From IMG/VR virus record IMGVR_UViG_3300027746_000027, positions 1 to 48,576 of that record: DNA of 48,576 bases. The stretch is one strand, 5' to 3'. The translations under genes were made by a program, and so were the position numbers. How positions within the stretch are numbered: the stretch's first letter is position 1; each line of letters opens with the position of its first letter. Under the pieces are notes generated by a model. The model worked only from the letters and a program-made list of their open reading frames with translations, searched no databases and was not told where the DNA came from. Source of the DNA: a virus. Of the stretch, positions 21,866 to 30,800 are shown piece after piece.

Positions 21866-21998
21866 GGTCGGTGGTGGTGAATGGTTTGCCGAAGGTGCGA
21901 CATCCCCTCCGTGGAAGGAAACCCTCCGGCCCTTGCATCCTAAGCCACTGCGCTTTCGTAAGCCACTACGGCAAGCTAGGGAAACGCAACAACAACAG

Positions 21999-22187
21999 AT
22001 GCCCCTCGATCTCCGGGCGTTCCTTGCGCTTCATGCCACCGTTGGCGCCAGGGATGAAGATGCTACCCGTCAGGTGCTTCGTGATGTGGCCCTGAATCTG
22101 GAGCGTCGCACGGCTCACAAGGTGGTGGCGATGTTGGAGCGCTCCATCGGCGTGGGGGCCAGAGTGTGGCTGCAGGGGCTGGCCTGA
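21999..22187 (+). CDS. Small helical protein
   Basis: A 62-aa protein (MPLDLRAFLALHATVGARDE, then DATRQVLRDVALNLERRTAH). It is preceded by GGGAAAC and a CAACAACAACAG leader. It ends exactly where the convergent basic protein gene ends. Function unknown; possibly a small head or neck factor. Confidence 0.6.
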   Translation: MPLDLRAFLALHATVGARDEDATRQVLRDVALNLERRTAHKVVAMLERSIGVGARVWLQGLA

Positions 22188-22643
22188 TCAGGCCTTGCTG
22201 CGGCGGGTGCGGGTGGTGCCCCGTGATTTTTCGAGCCGCTTGACCTTGGCCTGGGCGCTCTTGACGGCCTGATCGGTCTTGCCGCCCCGATACATCTTCA
22301 GTTCGCGAACCTGGCCCTTGGCGGCCTTGTAGGCCTGCTTGGCTGCGTTGGGAGCTGCCTTGCTCATCTTGGCGGGCTTCGCTGCAGGGGTGGCGGCCTT
22401 GGCGGCTGCTGCCTTGGGAGAAGCGGCACTCTTCACCGTGGTTCCCCGACCCATCCCTCGCACGGCGGCAACACTGCGGTTGACGGTGCCCTTTGCGATG
22501 GTGCCCTTCGGGGCTGAGACACCAGCGGTGCGCACGGCAGGGCCACCGCCCTTGCCGCCGATCCTGCGTCCTCTCGCGGTGGCACCGCCAGCAGATCCAG
22601 AGGCAAAACGACCTCTTTTGTCGCGTGAGTATCTCCGTGCCAT
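22188..22643 (-). CDS. Histone-H1-like basic protein with YSRDxRGRFAS start
   Basis: A 151-aa protein extremely rich in Lys, Ala and Arg. The N-terminus ARRYSRDKRGRFASGSAGGA is shared with the protein at 18418. The middle (SPKAAAAKAATPAAKPAKMS) is like the tail of histone H1. The C-terminal half forms a basic helix (AKQAYKAAKGQVRELKMYRG ... VKSAQAKVKRLEKSRG). DNA condensation or a virion-internal role is possible. It is on the minus strand within the late region. The shared N-terminal motif may be a targeting or processing tag. Confidence 0.7.
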   Translation of the reverse strand: MARRYSRDKRGRFASGSAGGATARGRRIGGKGGGPAVRTAGVSAPKGTIAKGTVNRSVAAVRGMGRGTTVKSAASPKAAAAKAATPAAKPAKMSKAAPNAAKQAYKAAKGQVRELKMYRGGKTDQAVKSAQAKVKRLEKSRGTTRTRRSKA

Positions 22644-22769
22644 GGGGGGTGCCCGGGGGTGGCGTGTGCTACCTCAGATTTCCTGAATCAGCTCAGCACT
22701 TCTTTTTCGGCTGCCTACCTTGACCACTGCCGCGCCTGGTTGGTGCCGCCCATCCGAGCAACCTGGGCG

Positions 22770-22967
22770 TCAAGGGTTGCCCTCGCTTGGTCGCCTCAGC
22801 TGCTCATTTATTTGTCTCAGCTGCTCGCTTTGTTGCTCCAACCGATTGGCCAGTTCCTGGAGACGTAACGCTGTGGATTGCAGTTGGCTGGTCGTTGAAT
22901 CGATCTTCTGCAACCTTTCTTTTTCGCTTACCTCAGGCTTGTTCATGGATCTACGGGAAGGCGCCAT
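22770..22967 (-). CDS. Small coiled-coil protein
   Basis: A 65-aa protein; after a basic N-terminus comes a continuous heptad pattern (STTSQLQSTALRLQELANRL, then EQQSEQLRQINEQLRR). The true start may be the second Met (MNKPEVSEKERL). No membrane segment. It could be an oligomeric regulator or assembly cofactor. Plus-strand frames over the same bases look non-coding. Confidence 0.52.
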   Translation of the reverse strand: MAPSRRSMNKPEVSEKERLQKIDSTTSQLQSTALRLQELANRLEQQSEQLRQINEQLRRPSEGNP

Positions 22968-23002
22968 GGGGTGACTGGGGGGCAGCGCCTGGCCGGTGCC
23001 TG

Positions 23003-23019
23003 AGGTTTCCCGGAAACCT
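23003..23019. promoter_or_regulatory. Palindrome at a GGAAACCT boundary motif
   Basis: AGGTTTCC (23003-23010), C, GGAAACCT (23012-23019): 8-bp arms with a 1-nt centre, 21 nt before the start of the neck gene at 23040. The right arm is the variant boundary motif. It could bind a dimeric regulator. Confidence 0.45.
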
Positions 23020-23039
23020 GAGTCAGATCGTGCGGCGCC

Positions 23040-23534
23040 ATGGCTATCCCGAACCTGAACAGCCTGTGGCGGGCCACCACAACGAATGACCGGGAGCTGA
23101 TTCGTGGTTATGCCGGCTGGCCCCTATCGGTTTCCAACCTGACCGAGCTGACCGCGATCATGAATCGCGTGGCGATCACCTCCACCGCTGCTGTCGTGCA
23201 GGTGCAGAAATGGATCGACGAAATCGAGACCCTCGAATCCGATTGGGCGGACAAGGTGGAGAGCGGCACGGCGCACCTGGGCAATGCAGCGAGCTACGAA
23301 GGCCCCGCCCCTGGCAGCAGCCTCACCCGGGACGACCTGAAGAAACGAGCCGATGTTCTGGAGTGGGACACCAGCCTGCTGCGGGTGAGGATCGACAGCG
23401 GCGGCGCTGGTGGGACGGCAGGCGCCGTGCTCGGCGGTCGTTTGGTCGACTTGAAAGGGCGGATTTTCCAGACGCTGGGGATCGAGCCGGTCGGACGCGG
23501 CGGCAGCGGAATGGCGCAGTTGATTCGGAGCTGA
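23040..23534 (+). CDS. Putative head-tail connector/neck protein
   Basis: A 164-aa protein (LNSLWRATTTNDRELIRGYA, ... VQKWIDEIETLESDWADKVE) with a helical N-terminal half and a Gly-rich loop. No specific motif; the position at the start of the neck and tail block and the size fit a connector or adaptor protein that docks to the portal. Start ATG 23040 lies 28 nt after the GGAAACCT motif. Followed after 4 nt by the next neck gene. Confidence 0.55.
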   Translation: MAIPNLNSLWRATTTNDRELIRGYAGWPLSVSNLTELTAIMNRVAITSTAAVVQVQKWIDEIETLESDWADKVESGTAHLGNAASYEGPAPGSSLTRDDLKKRADVLEWDTSLLRVRIDSGGAGGTAGAVLGGRLVDLKGRIFQTLGIEPVGRGGSGMAQLIRS

Positions 23535-23538
23535 ACTG

Positions 23539-24012
23539 ATGGCCACCGACTTCGCCCTTTACGCCAACCTTCGGATGCTGTGGCAGCCGCCCGGCACCAT
23601 CACCAGCTTCCGCTCTGGCGTGCCAGCTGCGGGCCCTGCGGTGGTGGTGGAGGCATTCGCCAAGGGCAGTGGTCGCAGCGAACAGGACCTGCCAGGCGTC
23701 AAAGCTGGGGCGTTGATCCTGGAGGGCTACATCACCCGCTGGGCGCTGCTGGGTTCCGCAACCTGGCAGGCGACTGGTTCTGCCTTCAGCTGGAATGAGA
23801 CGGGCTACCGGCCTGCCGGGATGCTGCCGGGGGCCACGGGGCAAGCGGTGCTCACCGACCTAACCCTGCTGCCCACACTGGCCGATGGCAGCGAGGTGGG
23901 GCAGCTGCGGATCCTGGAGCTGAGCCAGCCCTTCGGGATCGGCGGGATTGGCACCGAGCTGCGGGAGGCCCTGGGTGACAAGTTCAGGGCAGCCCTGTCC
24001 ACTGCGATCTGA
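23539..24012 (+). CDS. Putative neck/head-completion protein
   Basis: A 157-aa mainly beta protein (FALYANLRMLWQPPGTITSF, ... KAGALILEGYITRWALLGSA). Composition is Gly/Ala/Leu-rich and typical of phage neck or stopper proteins. The ILEGYITRW.. strand and the position support a role in head completion. No family-level motif recognised. Confidence 0.55.
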   Translation: MATDFALYANLRMLWQPPGTITSFRSGVPAAGPAVVVEAFAKGSGRSEQDLPGVKAGALILEGYITRWALLGSATWQATGSAFSWNETGYRPAGMLPGATGQAVLTDLTLLPTLADGSEVGQLRILELSQPFGIGGIGTELREALGDKFRAALSTAI

Positions 24013-24015
24013 GCC

Positions 24016-24456
24016 ATGAGCATCCGCGTCAATACGACTGTCAACGGCCCCAGCACTGGGGAGCTCAACAGGATGCTGCAGGAGATCGCCCGCAACACGC
24101 TCACCGAGCTGTTCGGCCGTTATCAGGCATCGTTCAACCCATCAGCCTGGCCATGGCCACGGGAGACGCATCGCCGCGTGGGCACCGTTGGCAGCCCGCG
24201 CAACATCGTCGATCTCGGGAGCCTGCGGCAGAGCGGCCATTATTCGTTCAGTGATCCCTTCACCCTGGAGGCCGTCTGGAGCGCGAGCTACGCCACCGCC
24301 GTACATGAAGGGGCCCGCCTCCGCAATGGAACCATCCTGCCGGCCAGGCCCTGGACTGATGCGGTGAGGGGCACGGTGCAGGCCTCGGGGATTACGCCGT
24401 ATCCGCTTGGCCAGAAGCTCCAGCAGCGCGTCCTGAGGGTGGTTGCACAATCCTGA
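24016..24456 (+). CDS. HK97 gp10-like tail completion protein
   Basis: A 146-aa protein. VWSASYATAVHEGARLRNGT and ILPARPWTDAVRGTV match the HK97 gp10-like pattern (YA..vE.G.......PARPf...A). It begins with a helix (STGELNRMLQEIARNTLTEL). Such proteins sit at the head-tail joint and are needed for tail attachment. The next gene is preceded by GGAAAGCT three nt after this stop. Confidence 0.68.
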   Translation: MSIRVNTTVNGPSTGELNRMLQEIARNTLTELFGRYQASFNPSAWPWPRETHRRVGTVGSPRNIVDLGSLRQSGHYSFSDPFTLEAVWSASYATAVHEGARLRNGTILPARPWTDAVRGTVQASGITPYPLGQKLQQRVLRVVAQS

Positions 24457-24490
24457 GGCGGAAAGCTAAGCCGTTCGGTCAGGCTGACCC

Positions 24491-25198
24491 GTGCCGCTTC
24501 CCTTTGTCACCGCTCCAGAGATCAAGGTCGAGCAGGTGGGGGACGAAACGACGGGCATTCTGCAGTTCCCGGTGTTCAATTCCCTGCTGGCTGGGGAGCG
24601 GATGCTGCTTGATGAAATCGACTACCAGAGCACGGTGAACGAGCAGACCCACCGGCTGGCGAGCATCATCCGCGAGATGGACGACCTGCCCGAGGCCGAC
24701 GCCAACCTGGTGGCTGCTCGCCTGATGGCTAAGCACATCGGCATCCCCGTGGTGCTGGAGCCCCTGGAGGACACCATCCGGCAGCGTGAGCACCGGCTGA
24801 TTCGTGAGATCGACAACCGCCTGTCGGCCCAGAACGAGGCCCAGGTAACCCGCCTCGTCACCGCTGCGATCCGCTATCGGCTTGGCAAGGTGGACTCCTC
24901 CTGCGCCAACTGGGGCGACGAGGACACCCGCAATCTCACTGAGGGTCTGCGCAGCGCCATCTATGCCTTCATGCTTAAAGAGCAGCGCGGCGGCAGCGGA
25001 CCGGCTGATCCTGAGGCCACCCTGCAACTGATGGCCGACAGCCTGGGAAAGCCCAACCTGCCCCTACCGATTGGGGCTCCATCTTCTGGCGCCTGCACGA
25101 TCTCTGGCCCCACAGCCGAGAGTTCACCCGCGAGCGATTTGCCTGGTGCCCTGAAACCTTCATCTGGTCGGCGCTCCAAGAAGGAACCCGCCTCCTGA
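24491..25198 (+). CDS. Tail assembly chaperone, G-type (zero-frame product)
   Basis: A 235-aa protein from GTG, helical in the first 170 residues (MLLDEIDYQSTVNEQTHRLA, ... QREHRLIREIDNRLSAQNEA). It ends in a Pro/Ser-rich tail (SSGACTISGPTAESSPASDL). It lies directly before the tail tube and tape measure genes, the location of lambda gpG and its relatives. At codon 186-187 it carries a GGGAAAG slippery heptamer in the correct phase for a -1 shift. Chaperones of this type coat the tape measure during tail assembly. Confidence 0.78.
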   Translation: MPLPFVTAPEIKVEQVGDETTGILQFPVFNSLLAGERMLLDEIDYQSTVNEQTHRLASIIREMDDLPEADANLVAARLMAKHIGIPVVLEPLEDTIRQREHRLIREIDNRLSAQNEAQVTRLVTAAIRYRLGKVDSSCANWGDEDTRNLTEGLRSAIYAFMLKEQRGGSGPADPEATLQLMADSLGKPNLPLPIGAPSSGACTISGPTAESSPASDLPGALKPSSGRRSKKEPAS

Positions 25199-25743
25199 GG
25201 GAGCGGCTCCACGCTGCAGAGCGGCCGATCGCCAATCTCCACGCCTGGTACGCCACCAACCACCGGGACACCGAGAAGCGCCGCGAGGCCTTCACGCTGG
25301 AGGAGTTCTGCTGGTTCCTGCCGCCCAAGGATGAGGACGGGGACCAGGGGCCACCTGCTGCGGCTGGTGCTGCGATGCTGGCCCTCTGCGAGCTACGCCA
25401 GGTGCCGGGCTTCGCCATGGCCTTCTACGACGCCCTGGCCACCGCCGGGGAGGGGACTCCCCAGCCTCCGCTGCTGGCCCTGCTGGCCGATGATGCCCTG
25501 CTGCTCGCCCCGGTGGAACATCAGGACGGTTGGAGGGGCCTCCTGCTGGCGGAGGACACCGCAGCGGGGAAAGAGCGCACCTTCAGGCTGGCGGATGATC
25601 CGCAGCGGCTGGTAACCCTGCTGGTGCCGATCGCTCCCGATGCTGCAGCGCCAGCATGGGCGGCGGCAGATTCATGGCTGCCCATCGCTCGATCTCCCGG
25701 TAGCACTGCTCCACCGCCTGCGCTGCTGCCTGAATTGTCGTGA
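24491..25743 (+). CDS. Tail assembly chaperone fusion, GT-type (-1 frameshift)
   Basis: Ribosomes slipping back one base at 25045-25051 would continue in the frame that runs open to 25743, adding about 230 residues for a fusion of about 417 aa. The downstream frame reads GKAQPAPTDWGSIFWRLHDL, WPHSREFTRERFAWCPETF and FTLEEFCWFLPPKDED. It is clearly coding and rich in Trp and Phe. It has no convincing start of its own near 25050. This mirrors the G/GT pair of lambda-like tails. Confidence 0.78.
25045..25051 (+). other. Programmed -1 frameshift heptamer GGGAAAG
   Basis: In the zero frame the sequence is read G GGA AAG, the canonical X XXY YYZ arrangement and the same heptamer used by phage lambda G/T. 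Shifting by -1 gives GGG AAA G and joins the open downstream frame. Confidence 0.8.
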
Positions 25744-25846
25744 AATAGCCCAGACTCCACCGCCTGCCAGCCCACCACACGCGAGCCTGGTAGGGGCGCC
25801 GTGAGTTATGGGGGCAGTGGGAAACGCCGCGAGGGTAAGAAGCCAT
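25583..25846 (-). CDS. AP2-like DNA-binding protein, antisense to chaperone gene end
   Basis: An 87-aa protein. Residues about 4-55 match an AP2 domain: YPRGVSHCPHNSRRPYQARV, then WWAGRRWSLGYFTTIQAAAQ and AVEQCYREI. The family pattern is RGV.......W.A.i...G....LG.F.t..eAa.Ay. AP2 domains in phages occur alone or in homing endonucleases. Here there is no nuclease part. The gene lies antisense to the last 160 nt of the GT frame and in the 189-bp gap before the tail tube gene. It may be a remnant of a mobile homing gene or an active regulator. Confidence 0.55.
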   Translation of the reverse strand: MASYPRGVSHCPHNSRRPYQARVWWAGRRWSLGYFTTIQAAAQAVEQCYREIERWAAMNLPPPMLALQHRERSAPAGLPAAADHPPA

Positions 25847-25932
25847 GCCAGAGCTTTCCCGGCTAAGCCGCTTGCAGGGCTTAAGCCGTGGGGAAACCTG
25901 CGAGGTAACGCACCGGCAGCGCCGGAACAATC

Positions 25933-26766
25933 ATGGCCCAAACATGGGAACAGGCCTACGGGTTCAGGTTCTACTTCTCGCCGATGAAGTCGGCCTCAGT
26001 GGATCTGACTCAGGTGGCCCTCGGTGGCTTGGGCACTGGGAAGTTCATCGACAGCAGCACCACCCAGTCAGCTACTGCCACGGTGATCACCGCCGGCACG
26101 GGTGACACCTTCGCCCTGGGGGTTGGCACCAAGGCGATCACCAACGCGGCCCTGGCCTCCAACGTGGTCACGCTGACCTTTGCTGCTGCCCATGGCATCA
26201 CGGTGGGCAAGAGGATCGCGGTGAAGGACTTGCCCGCTCCTTTCACCAGCCTCAACGGGTCCTTTGTGGTGGCCTCGGTGACCACCTCTAGCCCGTTCAC
26301 GCTGACCTATGCCCTCACCGGCACCAATGTCACCTCAGGCGCCGTGAGCGCTGGCGTGGTGGCCCCCGGCCTGCTGCTCGATGGCACCGATGCTCCGTTC
26401 CGCCTTCTGGGCCTGAGCAACATTCAGCCGAGCAACAGCACCACGAAGGAATCGGTCGTCATCTATGACGATGAGGCTGGGTCGTATGACACCCCGATCC
26501 CGACCAGGCGGTCGAAGGATTGGAGCTTGGAAGGTGCGATGAACTACTCAGATCCCGCCTGGCGTGCCATGCGGTTCTGCGAGGAGTACAACGTGACCGA
26601 GAAGCTGATGTGCAAATACGCCGTCATCGGCCCGAACAACGGCAAGCAGGTGGAGTACGGCTTTGGGTTTTTCGAGAACTACCAGCCGGACCAGGTCGCC
26701 GGTGGGGTCATTAAGTACAAGGTGAGCCTGGCGGGCTACGGCAAGGTGGGTATCGATCTGCTCTGA
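25933..26766 (+). CDS. Major tail (tube) protein with inserted beta domain
   Basis: A 277-aa protein in the tail-tube position. The N-terminus (TWEQAYGFRFYFSPMKSASV) and the C-terminal two fifths (RRSKDWSLEGAMNYSDPAWR ... VAGGVIKYKVSLAGYGKVGI) look like the tube domain. Residues about 68-138 are an inserted beta domain (ITNAALASNVVTLTFAAAHG, ITVGKR.., SPFTLTYALTGTNVTSGAV) that recurs in the proteins at 27123 and 38554. Many copies of this protein would form the tail shaft. The start lies 41 nt after a GGAAACCT motif. Confidence 0.78.
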   Translation: MAQTWEQAYGFRFYFSPMKSASVDLTQVALGGLGTGKFIDSSTTQSATATVITAGTGDTFALGVGTKAITNAALASNVVTLTFAAAHGITVGKRIAVKDLPAPFTSLNGSFVVASVTTSSPFTLTYALTGTNVTSGAVSAGVVAPGLLLDGTDAPFRLLGLSNIQPSNSTTKESVVIYDDEAGSYDTPIPTRRSKDWSLEGAMNYSDPAWRAMRFCEEYNVTEKLMCKYAVIGPNNGKQVEYGFGFFENYQPDQVAGGVIKYKVSLAGYGKVGIDLL

Positions 26767-26768
26767 TC

Positions 26769-27041
26769 ATGCCGATCACAGTTCGGGGGCAGACGTTTGA
26801 TGGCTACAACAAGCCCAAGCGGACGCCCCAGCATCCAACCAAGAGCCATGCCGTGCTGGCGAAGGAGGGTGATCGCATCCGACTGATCAGGTTCGGGCAG
26901 CAGGGGGTTAAAGGTGCCGGCGATCGCCCTCGCACCGAGGCTCAGAAGGCCCGCCGCGCCAGCTTCAAGGCCCGCCATGCTAAGAACATCGCGAAGGGCC
27001 CGATGAGTGCGGCCTACTGGGCGGACAAGGTGAAGTGGTAG
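26769..27041 (+). CDS. Conserved small basic phage protein (RFGQQGVKGAG family)
   Basis: A 90-aa basic protein: KPKRTPQHPTKSHAVLAKEG, IRLIRFGQQGVKGAGD, then KARRASFKARHAKNIAKGPM and SAAYWADKVKW. I recognise this as a conserved phage protein family of unknown biochemical function, seen in diverse marine and freshwater phages. It lies 2 nt after the tail tube gene and is closed by a strong terminator. Family function is unknown; a virion or assembly role is likely from context. Confidence 0.8.
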   Translation: MPITVRGQTFDGYNKPKRTPQHPTKSHAVLAKEGDRIRLIRFGQQGVKGAGDRPRTEAQKARRASFKARHAKNIAKGPMSAAYWADKVKW

Positions 27042-27059
27042 CCAACCCCTGATCACGTG

Positions 27060-27084
27060 GCCCCGGTTCTGCCGGGGCTTTTTT
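27060..27084 (+). terminator. Rho-independent terminator after tail-tube operon
   Basis: GCCCCGG (27060-27066), loop TTCTG, CCGGGGC (27072-27078), then TTTTTT. A GGAAAGCT motif follows at 27097, so transcription must restart for the tail genes downstream. This supports the motif having a promoter-linked role. Confidence 0.9.
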
Positions 27085-27122
27085 GTGTGCCTGCCGGGAA
27101 AGCTGAAGGGACCGAGGGACCC

Positions 27123-27827
27123 ATGACGCTGCCGACGACCGCATTGGAGCTCTACGACCTGCTGGTGGGTGATGCGGTGGTGACTGCGGCGCTGGGCACC
27201 TACCTGCCAAGCGGTGGCACGGCGATCCCGGCCATCGCCGTGGTCCGCCGCAATGAGCAGCTACCCGAGGGGGTGGCCGTGGCTGGCTTGGAGGTGGTGA
27301 TCTTCAGCAACCCCGACTACAGCCCCGAGGCGATGCTCACCGGGGAGACAGGGCTGAACCCACAGTTCCGGCTGTACGTGTCCGAATGGTCCGCCCTGCA
27401 GGTGGCCCGAAAGGCGATCACCAATGCCGCCCTGGCATCGGGCACGGCCACGCTTACCTTCGCAGCGGCCCATGGCTTCGGCGTGGGCAAACAGGTGTCG
27501 GTGAGCGTTCTGCCTGCCCCCTTCGCCGCCCTTAATGGCACCTTCACGGTGACTGCTACTACCACAGCCTCACCGTTCACCCTCAGCTATGCCCTGGCTG
27601 GCAGCACCATCGCCTCGGCTGCCGTGGCTGCTGGTGTGGTGGTTCCATCGCCCGCAGTTGATCTGAGGGCCCTGCAGGCGCTGACCCAGCGGATCATCAG
27701 CCTGCTCCCCGGCTGCCGTGCGGTGCCGATCGGTGGTGACCCCCCCGGGCAGGGGATTGGGGTGCTCGATCAGTACGCCCTGTCGTGGACCAATCCAACC
27801 CAGTGCGTCGTGACGCCGGAGAACTGA
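27123..27827 (+). CDS. Tail-terminator-like protein with inserted beta domain
   Basis: A 234-aa protein. The outer parts (LPTTALELYDLLVGDAVVTA ... PQFRLYVSEWSALQVA and VDLRALQALTQRIISLLPGC) read as one globular alpha/beta tail-terminator-type domain. It is split by an insert (ITNAALASGTATLTFAAAHG ... SPFTLSYALAGSTIASAAV) nearly identical in layout to that of the tail tube protein. The DNA of the two inserts is also clearly related. ATG 27123 is preferred, 26 nt after GGAAAGCT; an earlier in-frame ATG (27057) overlaps the terminator. Confidence 0.7.
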   Translation: MTLPTTALELYDLLVGDAVVTAALGTYLPSGGTAIPAIAVVRRNEQLPEGVAVAGLEVVIFSNPDYSPEAMLTGETGLNPQFRLYVSEWSALQVARKAITNAALASGTATLTFAAAHGFGVGKQVSVSVLPAPFAALNGTFTVTATTTASPFTLSYALAGSTIASAAVAAGVVVPSPAVDLRALQALTQRIISLLPGCRAVPIGGDPPGQGIGVLDQYALSWTNPTQCVVTPEN

Positions 27828-27828
27828 G

Positions 27829-30800
27829 ATGGCAGGGAATGAGTGGGTTGTAAAGATCACAGCTGACGTCAAGGACGTTCTTGATGCCTCGCGCAAGATC
27901 GGGCAGGCAGGGCAGCAAGCAGGCGGAGCTTTCCAGCAGGGCTTTTCTGGCTTTGACAAGATTATGGAGCGGATGCGTGGCCAGCTCCAAGAATTAAAAG
28001 AAGGTCTCGGGGGTAATACCACAACCCTGGCTGGGTTAAAGGCCAAACTTGGCGAGTTGGGCCAAACACTGGAAAAGGCGGCTATTGGCTCGAAGGAGTT
28101 TGTGGCAGCACAAAAAGAAATTGCCAAAACACAGCAAGAAATCAATAATGCACTGAAGGGATTTGGAGCAGGCGAAGGAACTATAAACGGGTTGCGCAAC
28201 AAAATGGCAGCGTTAAACGAAACGCTTGGCCAGACTGTAATCGGCTCTAAAGAGTTCATAGGTACTCAGAATCAGATAGCACAAACCCAGGAAAAGCTAA
28301 ACACGGCTTTGAGTGGATTTAGTGGCAACGAAAAGACTATCGAAGGGTTAAATAACAAGCTAGCAGGGTATAACGCAACTCTGCAAAAAGCAGAAATTGG
28401 CTCGAAGGAGTTCGTAGCAGCCCAAAAGGGGATTGCCAAAACACAGCAAGAAATCAATACGGCGCTGAATGGATTCAGCGGTAGGGATCAGACGCTCACT
28501 GGTCTACGGGGTCGGCTGTCGGAGCTGAACCAGACCCTGGAGAAGACGGCGATCGGGTCACGGGAGTTCAAGCAGACGCAGCGGGAGATTGCTGCGGCCC
28601 AACGGGACGTGGACAAGGCGCTGGGGCAGACCGGCATGGCGGCTAAGGCGCTGGGGGGAGCTCTGTCGGGGCTGGGGGCCCTGGGGGTTGGCTTCTCGGT
28701 GGTCGGGTTCCTGAAGGGATCGGTCGAGAAGGCCATGGAGCTGGAGACGATCACCCGGAAGCTGTCGAACACCCTTGGCCCGCAGGGTGCAGCCGGTGCG
28801 CTGGGGTTTACGCGAGAGCTGGCAGACAGGCTGGGGCTTTCCTATGCTGATCTGTCAAACAATTTTAGTACGTTTACCGCAGCCGCTACAGCAGCAGGCG
28901 TTCCGCTGGAACAGCAGAAGGGGCTGTTTGCTGCCGTGTCAAAAGCGGGGCAAGCGCTTGGCTTGTCCAATGATGAAATCAGCGGATCTTTCTTAGCACT
29001 TCAACAGACAGCCTCTAAGGGGCGGGTCAGTATGGAGGAGCTGGGGAGCCAACTTGGAGAAAGACTCCCGATTGCCCTTGCCGCAGCAGCAAAAGGGCTA
29101 GGAATGAGCACTTCTGCCCTTATCAAACTTGTTGAATCAGGGCAGTTAACGGTAACACAGTTTTTCCCTGCTTTGACTAAGGGCTTGGAAGACTTGACCG
29201 CAGACACCGGTGGTGTGCCAACTGCAGCGCAGAATTTTGCCAGGTTGCAAAACGCTTGGGATGACCTGCAGGCCAGCTTTGGAACAAGCCTGCTCCCAAC
29301 GGTTACGGCAGGCGTAAAGCGATTATCCGAATCATTCAAAGAATTTAAGACACTCTCGGAGGGATTCGAGCTATACAAGGCATTTGGCCTGGCGGGGGAC
29401 GAGGCAATTCAACTGAGCGGGCACTTAAAGCAAGTACAGCTCACATATGAGCTAACCAGTGATCAAGCAAGGAAGCTGCTAAGCAACGCTATTGCGAGTT
29501 CCGGTGCAGTTCGTAACTCGTTTGGCGTGCTCAATACCGAAGGTGATAAATTTGCAAAAATTCAAACGGGCTTAGTTGATGAGGCCAAGAAATTCGTTGA
29601 AACACATAGGAACGAAAAGGGAGAAATAATTGCGATTTCAATTGCCGAAAAAGATAGACTTGAGCTGGCTAAGCAGCAGAACGCCGAAAATACAAAAGAG
29701 CTGACAACGAAGGGCCAGATTGCCGAAGCAAGCCAGAAAGTCCTCAAGGCCGAGATGGAAGGCCTTGTTGCTGTTCAGCAGGCCAAGGTCAACCTTGGCC
29801 AGGCCCTGGTCAGCCTTGAGGAGTCTCGATTCGGGATCATCCGCAGCCGCAACAGCTTTGAGTTGAAGGATGCCCAGGACCGCAGGGCAAGCGAGGCAGA
29901 GCTTGACGTTATCAAGCGGCGTGGTGAGGCGATTGAGTTGGCGGCGCTCAATTCCAAGTACGCAGCCTTGCTTCAACAGCAGGCACTGCAGCGGGATCTG
30001 GTGTCACTGCAGCAACAGCAGGCAACACTTGAGGCTGATGTTGCGTCGAAAACCGCAAAATTAGAGCTAGATAAAGCACAAATAAAGCTAGACGAAGCAA
30101 GGCTGTCGAACAACAAAGAGGCAGTCAAGAAAGCAGAGGTTGAGCTTGAGATTAAACAGAAAGATGTGGACATTGCCAATTCCAAGCTCCAGATCCTTGG
30201 CCAGACCCAGCTGATCGAGGAACGGATCGCCAAGGCAAACAATGAAACTGCCCGCAACAGCGTCATTGACGAAGCTGCCTCCAAGGGCCTAGCCCTGTCC
30301 GCCGATGGCATGTTCAAGGCCAGTAAGGCCACCGCTGACCAGTTCAGGAGCCTTGGTGATTCCCTGAAGGTTCCCCTCAGCCAGCAGGGGGCCTTTGCTC
30401 AGTTGGCTGCCGATGTTGGCCTCAAGGTGCGCGACACCGGGAGGGGCTACTACGAGATCGGGCAGGCACTGGGCAAGACCGCATCGCCCGCCGCCAACAA
30501 CATCCGGGATTACATGAGCGTGGCGGCCAAGGCCACGGGGGTGGCGAAGACCCAGGCGTCTGGGCTTGCCGGCAACATGAGCAACGCCGCCAATTCGGCG
30601 AATGCGTTCTACCGCTCCCTGGCCGCAGCCTCCGGTCTGCCCCCTGCCCGCTTCACGGGTGGCCCGGTGGATGCTGGCCAGACCTACCGGGTGAACGACG
30701 GCCCGAGCGGGTTGAGCCTCGGCCAGGAGGCGTTCCTGTCAGCTTCCGGGGCCCTGTCCCTGATCAACCGGCCGCTGAACAGCCTGTGGACCGCTCCCTC

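Noticed and set aside
27570-28259. Ser/Pro/Phe-rich minus-strand ORF over the tape measure start
   Set aside because: Shadow of the Lys/Glu/Gln-rich repeats.
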